Notes under the pieces: model-generated
The model's database searches: none
Seen by the model: the letters and a program-made list of their open reading frames with translations, nothing else
What the model was told of the DNA's origin: nothing
Shown here: positions 1 to 5,583 of the stretch, piece by piece
Layout of the letters: the number at the start of each line of letters is the position of its first letter
Numbering within the stretch: the stretch's first letter is position 1
Program-made: the position numbers and the translations under genes
Assembly: GCA_964549735.1 (NCBI GenBank)
Contig: CAZJWO010000122.1
Location: forward strand, 1-10,139
DNA from: Glo-17 sp964549735
GTDB taxonomy: Bacteria > Krumholzibacteriota > Krumholzibacteriia > LZORAL124-64-63
Direction: 5' to 3'
DNA: 10,139 bases

Positions 1-2
1 GT

Positions 3-161
3 CGGCTGCGTTTCGTGCGCTTATTTGCGCCGGCGGGCGTCTTGACGCCCCGCCACTGGACGATCTTCAACCAGCTCTGGGATGACGATTCCCCCGTGCA
101 GGCGACGGTGCTGGCGCGGATCCGCGCGCTGCCGCAGCTGCGCCGCTGGCGCGGAGGCTGA
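3..161 (+). CDS. 3' end of an unrecognised protein-coding gene (partial)
   Basis: An open frame enters from the left edge and stops at TGA 159-161, giving the last 52 residues of a protein. The visible tail contains FNQLWDDDSPVQ and ends RRWRGG. The acidic patch followed by an amphipathic, Arg-rich end (ARIRALPQLRRW) reads like a genuine soluble C-terminus, and third codon positions are mostly G or C, as in the neighbouring genes. No family motif is recognisable in this fragment, so no function is assigned. It lies on the same strand as the lipoprotein gene 192 nt downstream. That gap and a promoter-like sequence within it suggest a separate transcription unit. The main uncertainty is that the start and most of the protein lie outside the window. 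Confidence 0.5.
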   Translation, partial: RLRFVRLFAPAGVLTPRHWTIFNQLWDDDSPVQATVLARIRALPQLRRWRGG

Positions 162-255
162 AGAACGCGCGCAGGCCGGCCGGCTTCGCTATTTGCTTTT
201 TCGGGGGCGATGCCCCATGTTCATGAAACGTGGCGAGGGTGTCGCCGGCTGGTTG

Positions 256-285
256 TTGACGCCGGCGCCGGTCGGGCCTTACATT
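256..285 (+). promoter_or_regulatory. Putative sigma70-type promoter of the lipoprotein gene
   Basis: TTGACG (256-261, 5/6 to the -35 consensus) is followed after 18 nt by TACATT (280-285, 4/6 to the -10). This would start transcription near position 292, leaving a leader of about 60 nt before the ATG at 354. It is the best promoter-like pair I found in the 192-nt gap. It is supported by consensus matching only. Confidence 0.35.
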
Positions 286-353
286 CCGCTGCGGCCATGC
301 TACGGCGATGCACGTTGCGCCGCGGTTTGTGTACCCCAAGGGAGGTTGATTTC

Positions 354-1235
354 ATGAAGGTGTCGCGTCGTTGGGCGTCCTGGTTGCTACTGGGCTCACT
401 GGCCGTCGTGGTCCTGACCGGCCTGGTCGGTTGTGGCAAGAAGGAAGAGGTCGACCCGTACCTGTACGCCTCCCTGAACGCCATCATGAAGGGAGCGGTG
501 AGGGACACGGTCTCCCGCAATTTCACGTTCGAGATCGACGCGCCGCAGTTCGAGTTCGTGCGCGGCCAGGTGGGATTGGTGCGCGATGGCAACCAGCTGC
601 ACTTCCTGGTGGCCCGCGACCTGGAGAACCTGTACCCGCGTCTGGCGGGCACGCTGCTCGGCGTCAAGCAAACCTTCTCGCCGCAGCCGACCCATGTCGT
701 GCTCGAGCGCATCAAGCGCAATGGCGTCATCGAGGCCGACAGCATGGCGGCGCCCGATCCCTACGTGTTGCCGCGCTTGATGCGCGGCGCGGCGGTCGAC
801 ATCACCGAGCCCGGCCGGAACATGACCGATGTCGCGTGGAACCGGCGCCAGACCATCACGCCGCTGTTCCCCGAGAATCCGGGCGATCCGCTGCTGCGGT
901 TCCAGACCGGTCTGGAGCATCTCGTCTGGGTGCCGCGGCACGACCTCGCGCCCGAGGTCCGCGAGAATCCCGCGCAGAAGGACATGGCCTTCTATGCGAT
1001 CCTGCCCGAGGGATCGTTCCAGATCGTCAACCTCGCGCCAGGCGCCGACTACATGCTGCACCTGCTCCTCGCGCAGGACCTGCCGTTGGTCGGGTCGGTC
1101 TCTCCGGTCAGCTGGGTCGAAGACTTCAACGTGCGACGCGTCGAGCATCCCGTGATCGGGCGCGTCGTGGGCGAACTGCGCATCAACTGGTTCAAGTACG
1201 CCAACACCTTCGTCCAGGGCTACCGCGAATCCTGA
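354..1235 (+). CDS. Predicted lipoprotein of unknown function
   Basis: A 293-residue protein with a type II (lipoprotein) signal peptide: basic n-region MKVSRRW, hydrophobic core at about residues 10-25, and lipobox LVGC with the acceptor cysteine at residue 27. C27 is the only cysteine in the protein, which fits lipidation rather than disulfides. The next residues are GKKEEVD; there is no Asp at +2, so nothing suggests an inner-membrane retention signal of the E. coli type. The mature part (28-293) has no other transmembrane stretch and alternates short hydrophobic and charged segments, consistent with a mixed alpha/beta periplasmic domain. I recognise no family or catalytic motif. The start at 354 is preferred over in-frame ATG 210 because GGGAGG (340-345) lies 8 nt upstream and the signal peptide begins exactly there. 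It is followed by a terminator-like hairpin and a convergent gene, so it is probably monocistronic. Being coding is near certain; the function is unknown. Confidence 0.88.
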   Translation: MKVSRRWASWLLLGSLAVVVLTGLVGCGKKEEVDPYLYASLNAIMKGAVRDTVSRNFTFEIDAPQFEFVRGQVGLVRDGNQLHFLVARDLENLYPRLAGTLLGVKQTFSPQPTHVVLERIKRNGVIEADSMAAPDPYVLPRLMRGAAVDITEPGRNMTDVAWNRRQTITPLFPENPGDPLLRFQTGLEHLVWVPRHDLAPEVRENPAQKDMAFYAILPEGSFQIVNLAPGADYMLHLLLAQDLPLVGSVSPVSWVEDFNVRRVEHPVIGRVVGELRINWFKYANTFVQGYRES

Positions 1236-1261
1236 TCGCGGCCCAGACCTCCGCGGCAACG

Positions 1262-1298
1262 ACACGGCCCCCGTCCCGTCCGGACGGGGGCCGCGTGT
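1262..1298. terminator. GC-rich hairpin between convergent genes, probable bidirectional terminator
   Basis: GGCCCCCGTCC (1266-1276) and GGACGGGGGCC (1282-1292) form a perfect 11-bp stem with a 5-nt loop. Flanking ACAC (1262-1265) and GTGT (1295-1298) can extend it across a 2-nt bulge. It lies 27 nt after the lipoprotein stop and about 45 nt beyond the pfkA stop on the other strand, where both transcripts should end. No U-tract follows on either side, so it is not a textbook intrinsic terminator. It could work as a strong hairpin of the kind seen in GC-rich genomes, or as a 3' end stabiliser. Confidence 0.6.
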
Positions 1299-1343
1299 CG
1301 TCGGGGCGCGGGTCGCGCCCCTCGCGGCGTCGCCCGGGCCCGA

Positions 1344-2303
1344 TCAACCCAGGAGCTTGGCCAACTCCCAGGAGCGCTTGACGCTCGCGAGGTCAGCAGC
1401 CGCGCGCCGGCCCAGCGCGCTCGTCTTGAACCGGTTGGCGACGATCCCGACCATGACGCCGTGCTTGCCGGCGAGCAGCAGTTCGGCGGCTTGGTTGCCC
1501 ATGCGCGTGGCCAGGATGCGGTCGAACGCCGACGGGGCGCCGCCGCGCTGCACGTGCCCGAGCACCACCATGCGGGCGGAGCGGTTCAGGCGGTTGTTGA
1601 TCTCGTAGGTGATGTAGCTGGCCTTGCCTGCGCCCTCGGCGACGATGATCATCGCGTGATATTTGCCCTGGGCGTAGCCGGCCTCGATGCGGCGGCAGAC
1701 CTCGTTGATGTCGTAGGGGATCTCCGGCACCAGCACCTCCTCGGCGCCGGTGGCCATGGCCACCTGCGCCGCGAGCAGGCCGTAGTTGCGGCCCATGACC
1801 TCGATGACGAAGATGCGGCCGTGGCTCGAGGCGGTGTCCTTGATCTTGTCGACGGCGTCGACGGCGATGTTCAGGGCCGTGTCGTAGCCGATGCTGCGGT
1901 CGGTGCCGGCGATGTCGTTGTCGATCGTGGCGGGGACGCCGACGACGGGCAGGCCGAACGTCTTGGCCAGCTTGGCCGCGCCGCGGAAGCTGCCGTCGCC
2001 GCCGATGATGACCATGCCGTCGAGCTTCAGCTTGCGCAGGGCCTTGCCCACCGGCGCCGTGCCCTCTTCGGTCGCGAACTGGGGATAGCGGAACGTGCGC
2101 AGGATCGTGCCGCCCTTGTGCAGGATCCCGCTGACCGAGCCGCTGGCCATCACCTCGCCGTCGCCCTCGGCAAGCCCTTGCCAGCCGCGGCGGATGCCCA
2201 CCGCGACGGCCCCGTGATGCCAGATGGTCCGCACGACGGCGCGGATGGCCGCGTTCATCCCCGCAGCGTCGCCGCCGCCGGTCAAGACCCCGATCCTCTT
2301 CAT
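1344..2303 (-). CDS. pfkA: 6-phosphofructokinase, probably ATP-dependent
   Basis: This gene encodes a 319-residue enzyme, essentially the size of E. coli PfkA (320). It phosphorylates fructose-6-phosphate to fructose-1,6-bisphosphate in cytoplasmic glycolysis. Visible family motifs, in order: GVLTGGGDAAGMNAAIR (5-21, nucleotide/effector loop), IIGGDGS (99-105), PATIDND (124-130) with catalytic Asp128, DTASSHGR (156-163), and MGRNYG (170-175). The second Gly of GGDG, rather than the Asp of PPi-type enzymes, argues for ATP as donor. Position 125 is Ala, where classical ATP enzymes have Gly and PPi enzymes have Lys. Arg21 and Arg25 of the effector site are retained, but E. coli Arg54 and Lys211 (mature numbering) align with Ser54 and Gln. 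The ATG overlaps the rarA stop (ATGA), with a GGGAGG Shine-Dalgarno inside the rarA coding end, so translation is probably coupled. It is convergent with the lipoprotein gene. Confidence 0.96.
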   Translation of the reverse strand: MKRIGVLTGGGDAAGMNAAIRAVVRTIWHHGAVAVGIRRGWQGLAEGDGEVMASGSVSGILHKGGTILRTFRYPQFATEEGTAPVGKALRKLKLDGMVIIGGDGSFRGAAKLAKTFGLPVVGVPATIDNDIAGTDRSIGYDTALNIAVDAVDKIKDTASSHGRIFVIEVMGRNYGLLAAQVAMATGAEEVLVPEIPYDINEVCRRIEAGYAQGKYHAMIIVAEGAGKASYITYEINNRLNRSARMVVLGHVQRGGAPSAFDRILATRMGNQAAELLLAGKHGVMVGIVANRFKTSALGRRAAADLASVKRSWELAKLLG

Positions 2304-2315
2304 GCGTCGCCTCCC
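2300..2315 (-). promoter_or_regulatory. rarA-pfkA translational coupling site (Shine-Dalgarno plus ATGA overlap)
   Basis: On the minus strand GGGAGG (complement of 2310-2315) lies 6 nt before the pfkA ATG (2303-2301). The same ATG shares bases with the rarA TGA stop (2302-2300). This fixes the pfkA start and indicates that ribosomes ending rarA can reinitiate on pfkA. Confidence 0.8.
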
Positions 2316-3760
2316 GACGATTCCGGTCCCTGCGGTGGCGGCTCGCCGGAGCCTGTCTGCCGGCGGCGCAACCACGCTTCGATCTGCTGCATGCGTTGGG
2401 CGAGTTCGCGTTCCCAGCCCTTGCCGCGCGGCCGGTAGTAGGTCGTACCGGCCAGTTCGACGGGCAGGCAGCTCATGGCCGCGATGCCCGCGGACGTGTC
2501 GTGCGCGTAGACGTAGTCGCGGCCGTAGCCCAGGTCGCGCATCATGCGGGTCGGGGCGTTGCGCAGGTGCAGCGGCACCGGCGGGTTGTGGCCCTGCTTG
2601 ACCTCGCGCGAGACGGCGCCGTAGGCGGTGTAGAGCGCGTTGCTCTTGGGGGCCAGCGCGAGGTAGACGACAGCCTGCGCGAGCGCGAGCGCGCCCTCCG
2701 GCAAGCCGATGAAATGCACGGCATCGCGAGCGGCCAGCGCCTGGACCAGCGCCTGCGGATCGGCCAGGCCGACGTCCTCGCTGGCGAAGCGCACCAGCCG
2801 CCGGGCCAGGTACAACGGGTCTTCGCCGCCCTCGAGCATGCGGACCAGCCAGTAGAGGCCGGCCTGGACGTCGCTGTTGCGCAGGCTCTTGTGCAGGGCG
2901 CTGATGAGGTTGTAGTGCTCCTCGCCGGCCTTGTCGTAGCGCACGGCGCGATGCTGGATGAGCGCTTGCAGATCGGCCACGTCGACGACGTCGACGCTCG
3001 CCTGGCCGGCGTCGGCGGCACCTCCGGTCTTCGCCGCGCCGTGGCGCCGCTGGACGACCGCTGCGGTGACCGAATCGAGCAGGCCGAGCGCCTGGCGCGC
3101 ATCGCCTTCGGACAGCTCGGCGAGCGCCTCCAGAGCCGCCGCGGTGATCTCGACGCCGCGTCCGGCGAGGCCGGCCGGGTGCGCCAGCGCCCGACGCAGC
3201 AGGCTGGCGACGTCGCGCGTGTCGAGCGGCTCGAGCACGAACAGCCGCAGCCGCGACAGCAAGGCGGCGTTCAATTCGAAGCTCGGATTCTCGGTCGTCG
3301 CGCCGATGAGCGTGATGTCGCCGCGCTCGACCCAGGGCAGCAGGGCGTCCTGCTGGGCTTTGTTGAACCGGTGGATCTCGTCGAGGAACAGCACCGTGCG
3401 TCGCCCCGTGGCGTGGCGCAGCTTCTCCGACTCGGCCATGACCTCCTTGAGCTCCTTGGCACCGACGCGCACGGCGCTGTATTCGAGGAACCGCGCGTCG
3501 GCGAGCTGGGCCGCCAGGCGCGCCAAGGTCGTCTTGCCGCAGCCCGGCGGACCCCACAGCAGCAGCGATGGCAGATCGGTGGTGCCCAGCAGGGGACGGA
3601 AAGGTCCGTCCGGCGCCAACAGCCGCGGCTGACCGACGACCTCGTCCAGCGTACGGGGACGCAGGCGGTCGGCGAGCGGGCGCTCGCCGGACGCGGGCGT
3701 CGCGCTCGTGGCCGAGCGCGGCGCCGCGTCGTCGTCGGATCGGAAGAGGTCGGCGGCCAT
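2300..3760 (-). CDS. rarA: Replication-associated recombination protein A (RarA/MgsA-type AAA+ ATPase)
   Basis: A 486-residue clamp-loader-like AAA+ ATPase, the family (E. coli RarA/MgsA, yeast Mgs1, human WRNIP1) that acts at stalled or gapped replication forks. In order: the N-terminal DRLRPRTLDEVVGQ box (31-44) typical of clamp-loader relatives; Walker A GPPGCGKT (70-77); Walker B LFLDEIH (124-130); sensor 1 GATTENPS (153-160); SR arginine finger (169-170); sensor 2 region GDARQAL (219-225); and the C-terminal tetramerisation domain beginning EHYNLISALHKSLRNSD (281-297), followed by RRLVRFASEDVG. Residues 1-28 are a low-complexity, Ala/Asp/Ser-rich tail. A linker at about 240-258 (GAAKTGGAADAGQ) looks like a lineage-specific insertion. 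All catalytic motifs are intact. The start is the only ATG fitting the domain boundary. It has no Shine-Dalgarno and sits 6 nt from a -10-like hexamer, suggesting a leaderless mRNA. First gene of a rarA-pfkA transcript, divergent from deoB. Confidence 0.95.
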   Translation of the reverse strand: MAADLFRSDDDAAPRSATSATPASGERPLADRLRPRTLDEVVGQPRLLAPDGPFRPLLGTTDLPSLLLWGPPGCGKTTLARLAAQLADARFLEYSAVRVGAKELKEVMAESEKLRHATGRRTVLFLDEIHRFNKAQQDALLPWVERGDITLIGATTENPSFELNAALLSRLRLFVLEPLDTRDVASLLRRALAHPAGLAGRGVEITAAALEALAELSEGDARQALGLLDSVTAAVVQRRHGAAKTGGAADAGQASVDVVDVADLQALIQHRAVRYDKAGEEHYNLISALHKSLRNSDVQAGLYWLVRMLEGGEDPLYLARRLVRFASEDVGLADPQALVQALAARDAVHFIGLPEGALALAQAVVYLALAPKSNALYTAYGAVSREVKQGHNPPVPLHLRNAPTRMMRDLGYGRDYVYAHDTSAGIAAMSCLPVELAGTTYYRPRGKGWERELAQRMQQIEAWLRRRQTGSGEPPPQGPESSGGDA

Positions 3761-3766
3761 GGCGGG

Positions 3767-3794
3767 ATTCTAGCGCGCGGCCGCGGCCTGGCAA
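3767..3794 (-). promoter_or_regulatory. Probable rarA-pfkA promoter producing a leaderless mRNA
   Basis: Read on the minus strand, TTGCCA (3794-3789, 5/6 to the -35) is followed after 16 nt by TAGAAT (3772-3767, 5/6 to the -10). The -10 ends 6 nt before the rarA ATG at 3760, so the expected start site falls on or next to the A of the ATG. No purine-rich ribosome-binding site lies between. This is the usual signature of a leaderless gene. The call rests on consensus matching and spacing. Confidence 0.55.
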
Positions 3795-3833
3795 GCGGCG
3801 AGTTCCGCGTCGTATCGGGAACCTTCGCCGGCG

Positions 3834-3862
3834 TTGACGCGTTGCGCGGCCGGTCTTACCCT
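3834..3862 (+). promoter_or_regulatory. Putative promoter of the deoB-cdd-deoA operon
   Basis: TTGACG (3834-3839) and TACCCT (3857-3862) are separated by 17 nt in the 158-nt gap shared with divergent rarA. Transcription would start near 3869, giving a leader of about 50 nt before deoB. The -35 is good (5/6), while the -10 matches only at TA...T. I saw no clear DeoR- or CytR-type palindrome nearby. Confidence 0.35.
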
Positions 3863-3918
3863 GCGCAGAGGGGCTGCCACGAACACGGCGGCCGACCGGC
3901 GTCCATCGCGGAGGTGGC

Positions 3919-5136
3919 ATGGCGCGCGCGATCCTGATCATCCTTGATGGCGTCGGCGTCGGCGGTGCGCACGATGCCGCGGCGTACGGCGATGAGGGCA
4001 GCGACACGCTGGGCAACCTCGCCCGGCATTGCGGCGGCCTCGCGCTGCCGACTCTGGCGGCGCTCGGCCTGGGCAACCTGCACGAGATCGCGGGCGTGCC
4101 GCCGGCGGCCCGACCGCTGGCCGGGCACGGCCGCCTGCGGGAGGTCTCGGCCGGCAAGGACTCGACGACCGGGCACTGGGAACTCATGGGCCTGATCACC
4201 CGGGAGCCCTTCCCGACGTACCCGCACGGCTTTCCGGCCGATCTGATGGCCGCGTTCACGCGGGCGACCGGCCACGGCTGGCTGGGCAACGTGGCGGCCA
4301 GCGGCACGGCGATCATCCAGCAGTACGGCGATGAGCACGTGCACACCGGCAAGCTGATCGTCTACACCTCCGCCGACTCGGTCTTCCAGATCGCGGCCCA
4401 CGAGGACGTCGTGCCGCTGGCCGAGCTCTACCGGGTGTGCGAGACGGCGCGCGCGCTGCTCGTGCCGCCGCATCAGGTCAGCCGGGTCATCGCGCGTCCG
4501 TTCCGCGGCGGCAGCGGGACTTACGAGCGCACGCCGAACCGCCACGACTATTCCGTGCCGCCAGGCGACGGACTCGTGCTGCCGCGGCTGCAGCAGCGGG
4601 GCGTCCACGTGCAGGCGATCGGCAAGATCTACGATCTGTTCGCCGGACGCGGCATCGACGCCACCGTCGCGAGCCGCAACAACGAGGAAGGCATGCGGCT
4701 GCTCGCCGAGCTCTATCCGGCGGCGGCCGATCCTTCGTTCCTGATGGTCAACCTCGTCGATTTCGACATGCTCTGGGGGCACCGCAACGATCCGGCCGGC
4801 ATGGCGGCGGGGCTGCGAAGCTTCGACGACTGGTTGGCGGGATTCCTGCCGGGCCTGCAGGCGGGCGATCTGCTGCTGATAACGGCCGACCATGGCAACG
4901 ACCCCACGACCCCGAGCACCGACCATGCGCGCGAGGAAGTACCGGTGCTCGCGGTCCTGGGCGGCCGCACGGCGGCCGGCCCCGAGTTGGGCCGGCGCGA
5001 GACGTTCGCCGACCTGGGCGCCACGGTCGCGGCGTTCTTCGGCGCCGAACCGCCGGCCGACGGCACGAGCTTCCTGGACGCCCTGCGCGAGAACGGGGCG
5101 GGAGGTGGGACATGGACGCGGCATACGGACCGTTGA
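3919..5136 (+). CDS. deoB: Phosphopentomutase
   Basis: A 405-residue member of the alkaline phosphatase superfamily that interconverts (deoxy)ribose-1-phosphate and (deoxy)ribose-5-phosphate in the cytoplasm. Metal and catalytic residues are all in place: Asp10 in LIILDGVGVGG; the phospho-acceptor Thr84 in GKDSTTGHWELMG (equivalent to B. cereus Thr85); Asp283 and His288 in VDFDMLWGHRND; Asp324 and His325 in ITADHGND; and His336 in STDH. The spacing of these residues matches B. cereus DeoB. The cap domain occupies roughly residues 95-220. Length is normal for the family. The start is supported by GGAGG (3910-3914), though the spacing of 4 nt is short. It leads a three-gene operon and overlaps cdd by 25 nt, so the two are tightly linked. 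It takes the sugar-1-phosphate released by DeoA, encoded two genes downstream. Confidence 0.96.
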   Translation: MARAILIILDGVGVGGAHDAAAYGDEGSDTLGNLARHCGGLALPTLAALGLGNLHEIAGVPPAARPLAGHGRLREVSAGKDSTTGHWELMGLITREPFPTYPHGFPADLMAAFTRATGHGWLGNVAASGTAIIQQYGDEHVHTGKLIVYTSADSVFQIAAHEDVVPLAELYRVCETARALLVPPHQVSRVIARPFRGGSGTYERTPNRHDYSVPPGDGLVLPRLQQRGVHVQAIGKIYDLFAGRGIDATVASRNNEEGMRLLAELYPAAADPSFLMVNLVDFDMLWGHRNDPAGMAAGLRSFDDWLAGFLPGLQAGDLLLITADHGNDPTTPSTDHAREEVPVLAVLGGRTAAGPELGRRETFADLGATVAAFFGAEPPADGTSFLDALRENGAGGGTWTRHTDR

Positions 5137-5540
5137 TCGCCGCCGCCTGCGCGGCGCGGGATCAGAGCTACGCTCCCTATTCGGGTTTCCGCGTGGGCGC
5201 GGCGCTGCTCTGCGACGGCGGCAGGATCATCACCGGCGCCAACGTCGAGAACGCGAGCTTCGGTCTGTCCCTCTGCGCCGAGCGCTCCGCCGTTTCGCGC
5301 GCGGTGGCCGAAGGGCTGCGCGGCTTCGCGGCCATCGCGATCTGCGCGGACGGAGCGCGGCCGACGCCGCCCTGCGGCGCCTGCCGGCAGGTCCTGCTGG
5401 AATTCGCCCCGCAGCTCGTCGTGCTCATGGCCGGCGACGAGGGCGTGGCAGGCGACGTGATCCAAACGACGCTGGCGGCGCTGCTGCCGCAGGCGTTCCG
5501 AGATTTTCCCGGCGGCCGCGACACGAGCCGCGGCCGCTGA
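5112..5540 (+). CDS. cdd: Cytidine deaminase
   Basis: A 142-residue, single-domain (homotetramer-type) cytidine deaminase that hydrolyses cytidine and deoxycytidine to uridine and deoxyuridine plus ammonia. The zinc site is complete: Cys55 and catalytic Glu57 in LCAERSA, then Cys88 and Cys91 in PCGAC. The nucleoside-ribose binding pair is in GANVENASFG (Asn44, Glu46), and YAPYSGFRVGAAL (20-32) is the usual N-terminal family signature. The C-terminus carries a slightly extended, Arg/Gly-rich tail (PGGRDTSRGR). The ATG at 5112 lies inside the end of deoB (25-nt overlap) and has its own GGAGG (5101-5105) 6 nt upstream. It supplies uracil-type nucleosides to the phosphorylase encoded next. Confidence 0.96.
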   Translation: MDAAYGPLIAAACAARDQSYAPYSGFRVGAALLCDGGRIITGANVENASFGLSLCAERSAVSRAVAEGLRGFAAIAICADGARPTPPCGACRQVLLEFAPQLVVLMAGDEGVAGDVIQTTLAALLPQAFRDFPGGRDTSRGR

Positions 5541-5583
5541 CGGGCGGCGCTGCGGGCTGGCGCGAGCGCAAGGCGGAGCGAAC

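Noticed and set aside
204..216. GGGGC-gat-GCCCC hairpin after the first partial gene, next to a T5 run.
   Set aside because: The T-run precedes rather than follows the hairpin on the + strand, so it does not form an intrinsic terminator in that direction, and the stem is short.
210..353. Extended start of the lipoprotein gene at ATG 210.
   Set aside because: It has no SD and would bury the signal peptide. ATG 354 has GGGAGG 8 nt upstream and begins a perfect lipoprotein leader.
1641..2303. The phosphofructokinase as a PPi-dependent enzyme, because the donor loop lacks the classical Gly.
   Set aside because: GGDG (not GGDD) is present and Lys is absent from the xTIDND loop, so ATP dependence is more likely.
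2396..3937. A 513-codon + strand open frame opposite rarA, and similar antisense frames opposite pfkA (1461-2438), deoB (3856-5124) and deoA (5425-6861).
   Set aside because: All mirror genuine genes with complete catalytic motifs; they lack RBS and family signatures and show compositional shadow character.
1344..4352. A 1002-codon minus-strand frame that would fuse a long N-terminal region to phosphofructokinase.
   Set aside because: The extra N-terminal part is an out-of-frame shadow of rarA (Arg/Pro-rich). PfkA starts at the ATG at 2303 with its own SD and normal family length.
4437..5111. An upstream in-frame extension of cdd, giving a 367-residue frame.
   Set aside because: The extension is a shadow of deoB. 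Cdd has its own SD and full family length from 5112.
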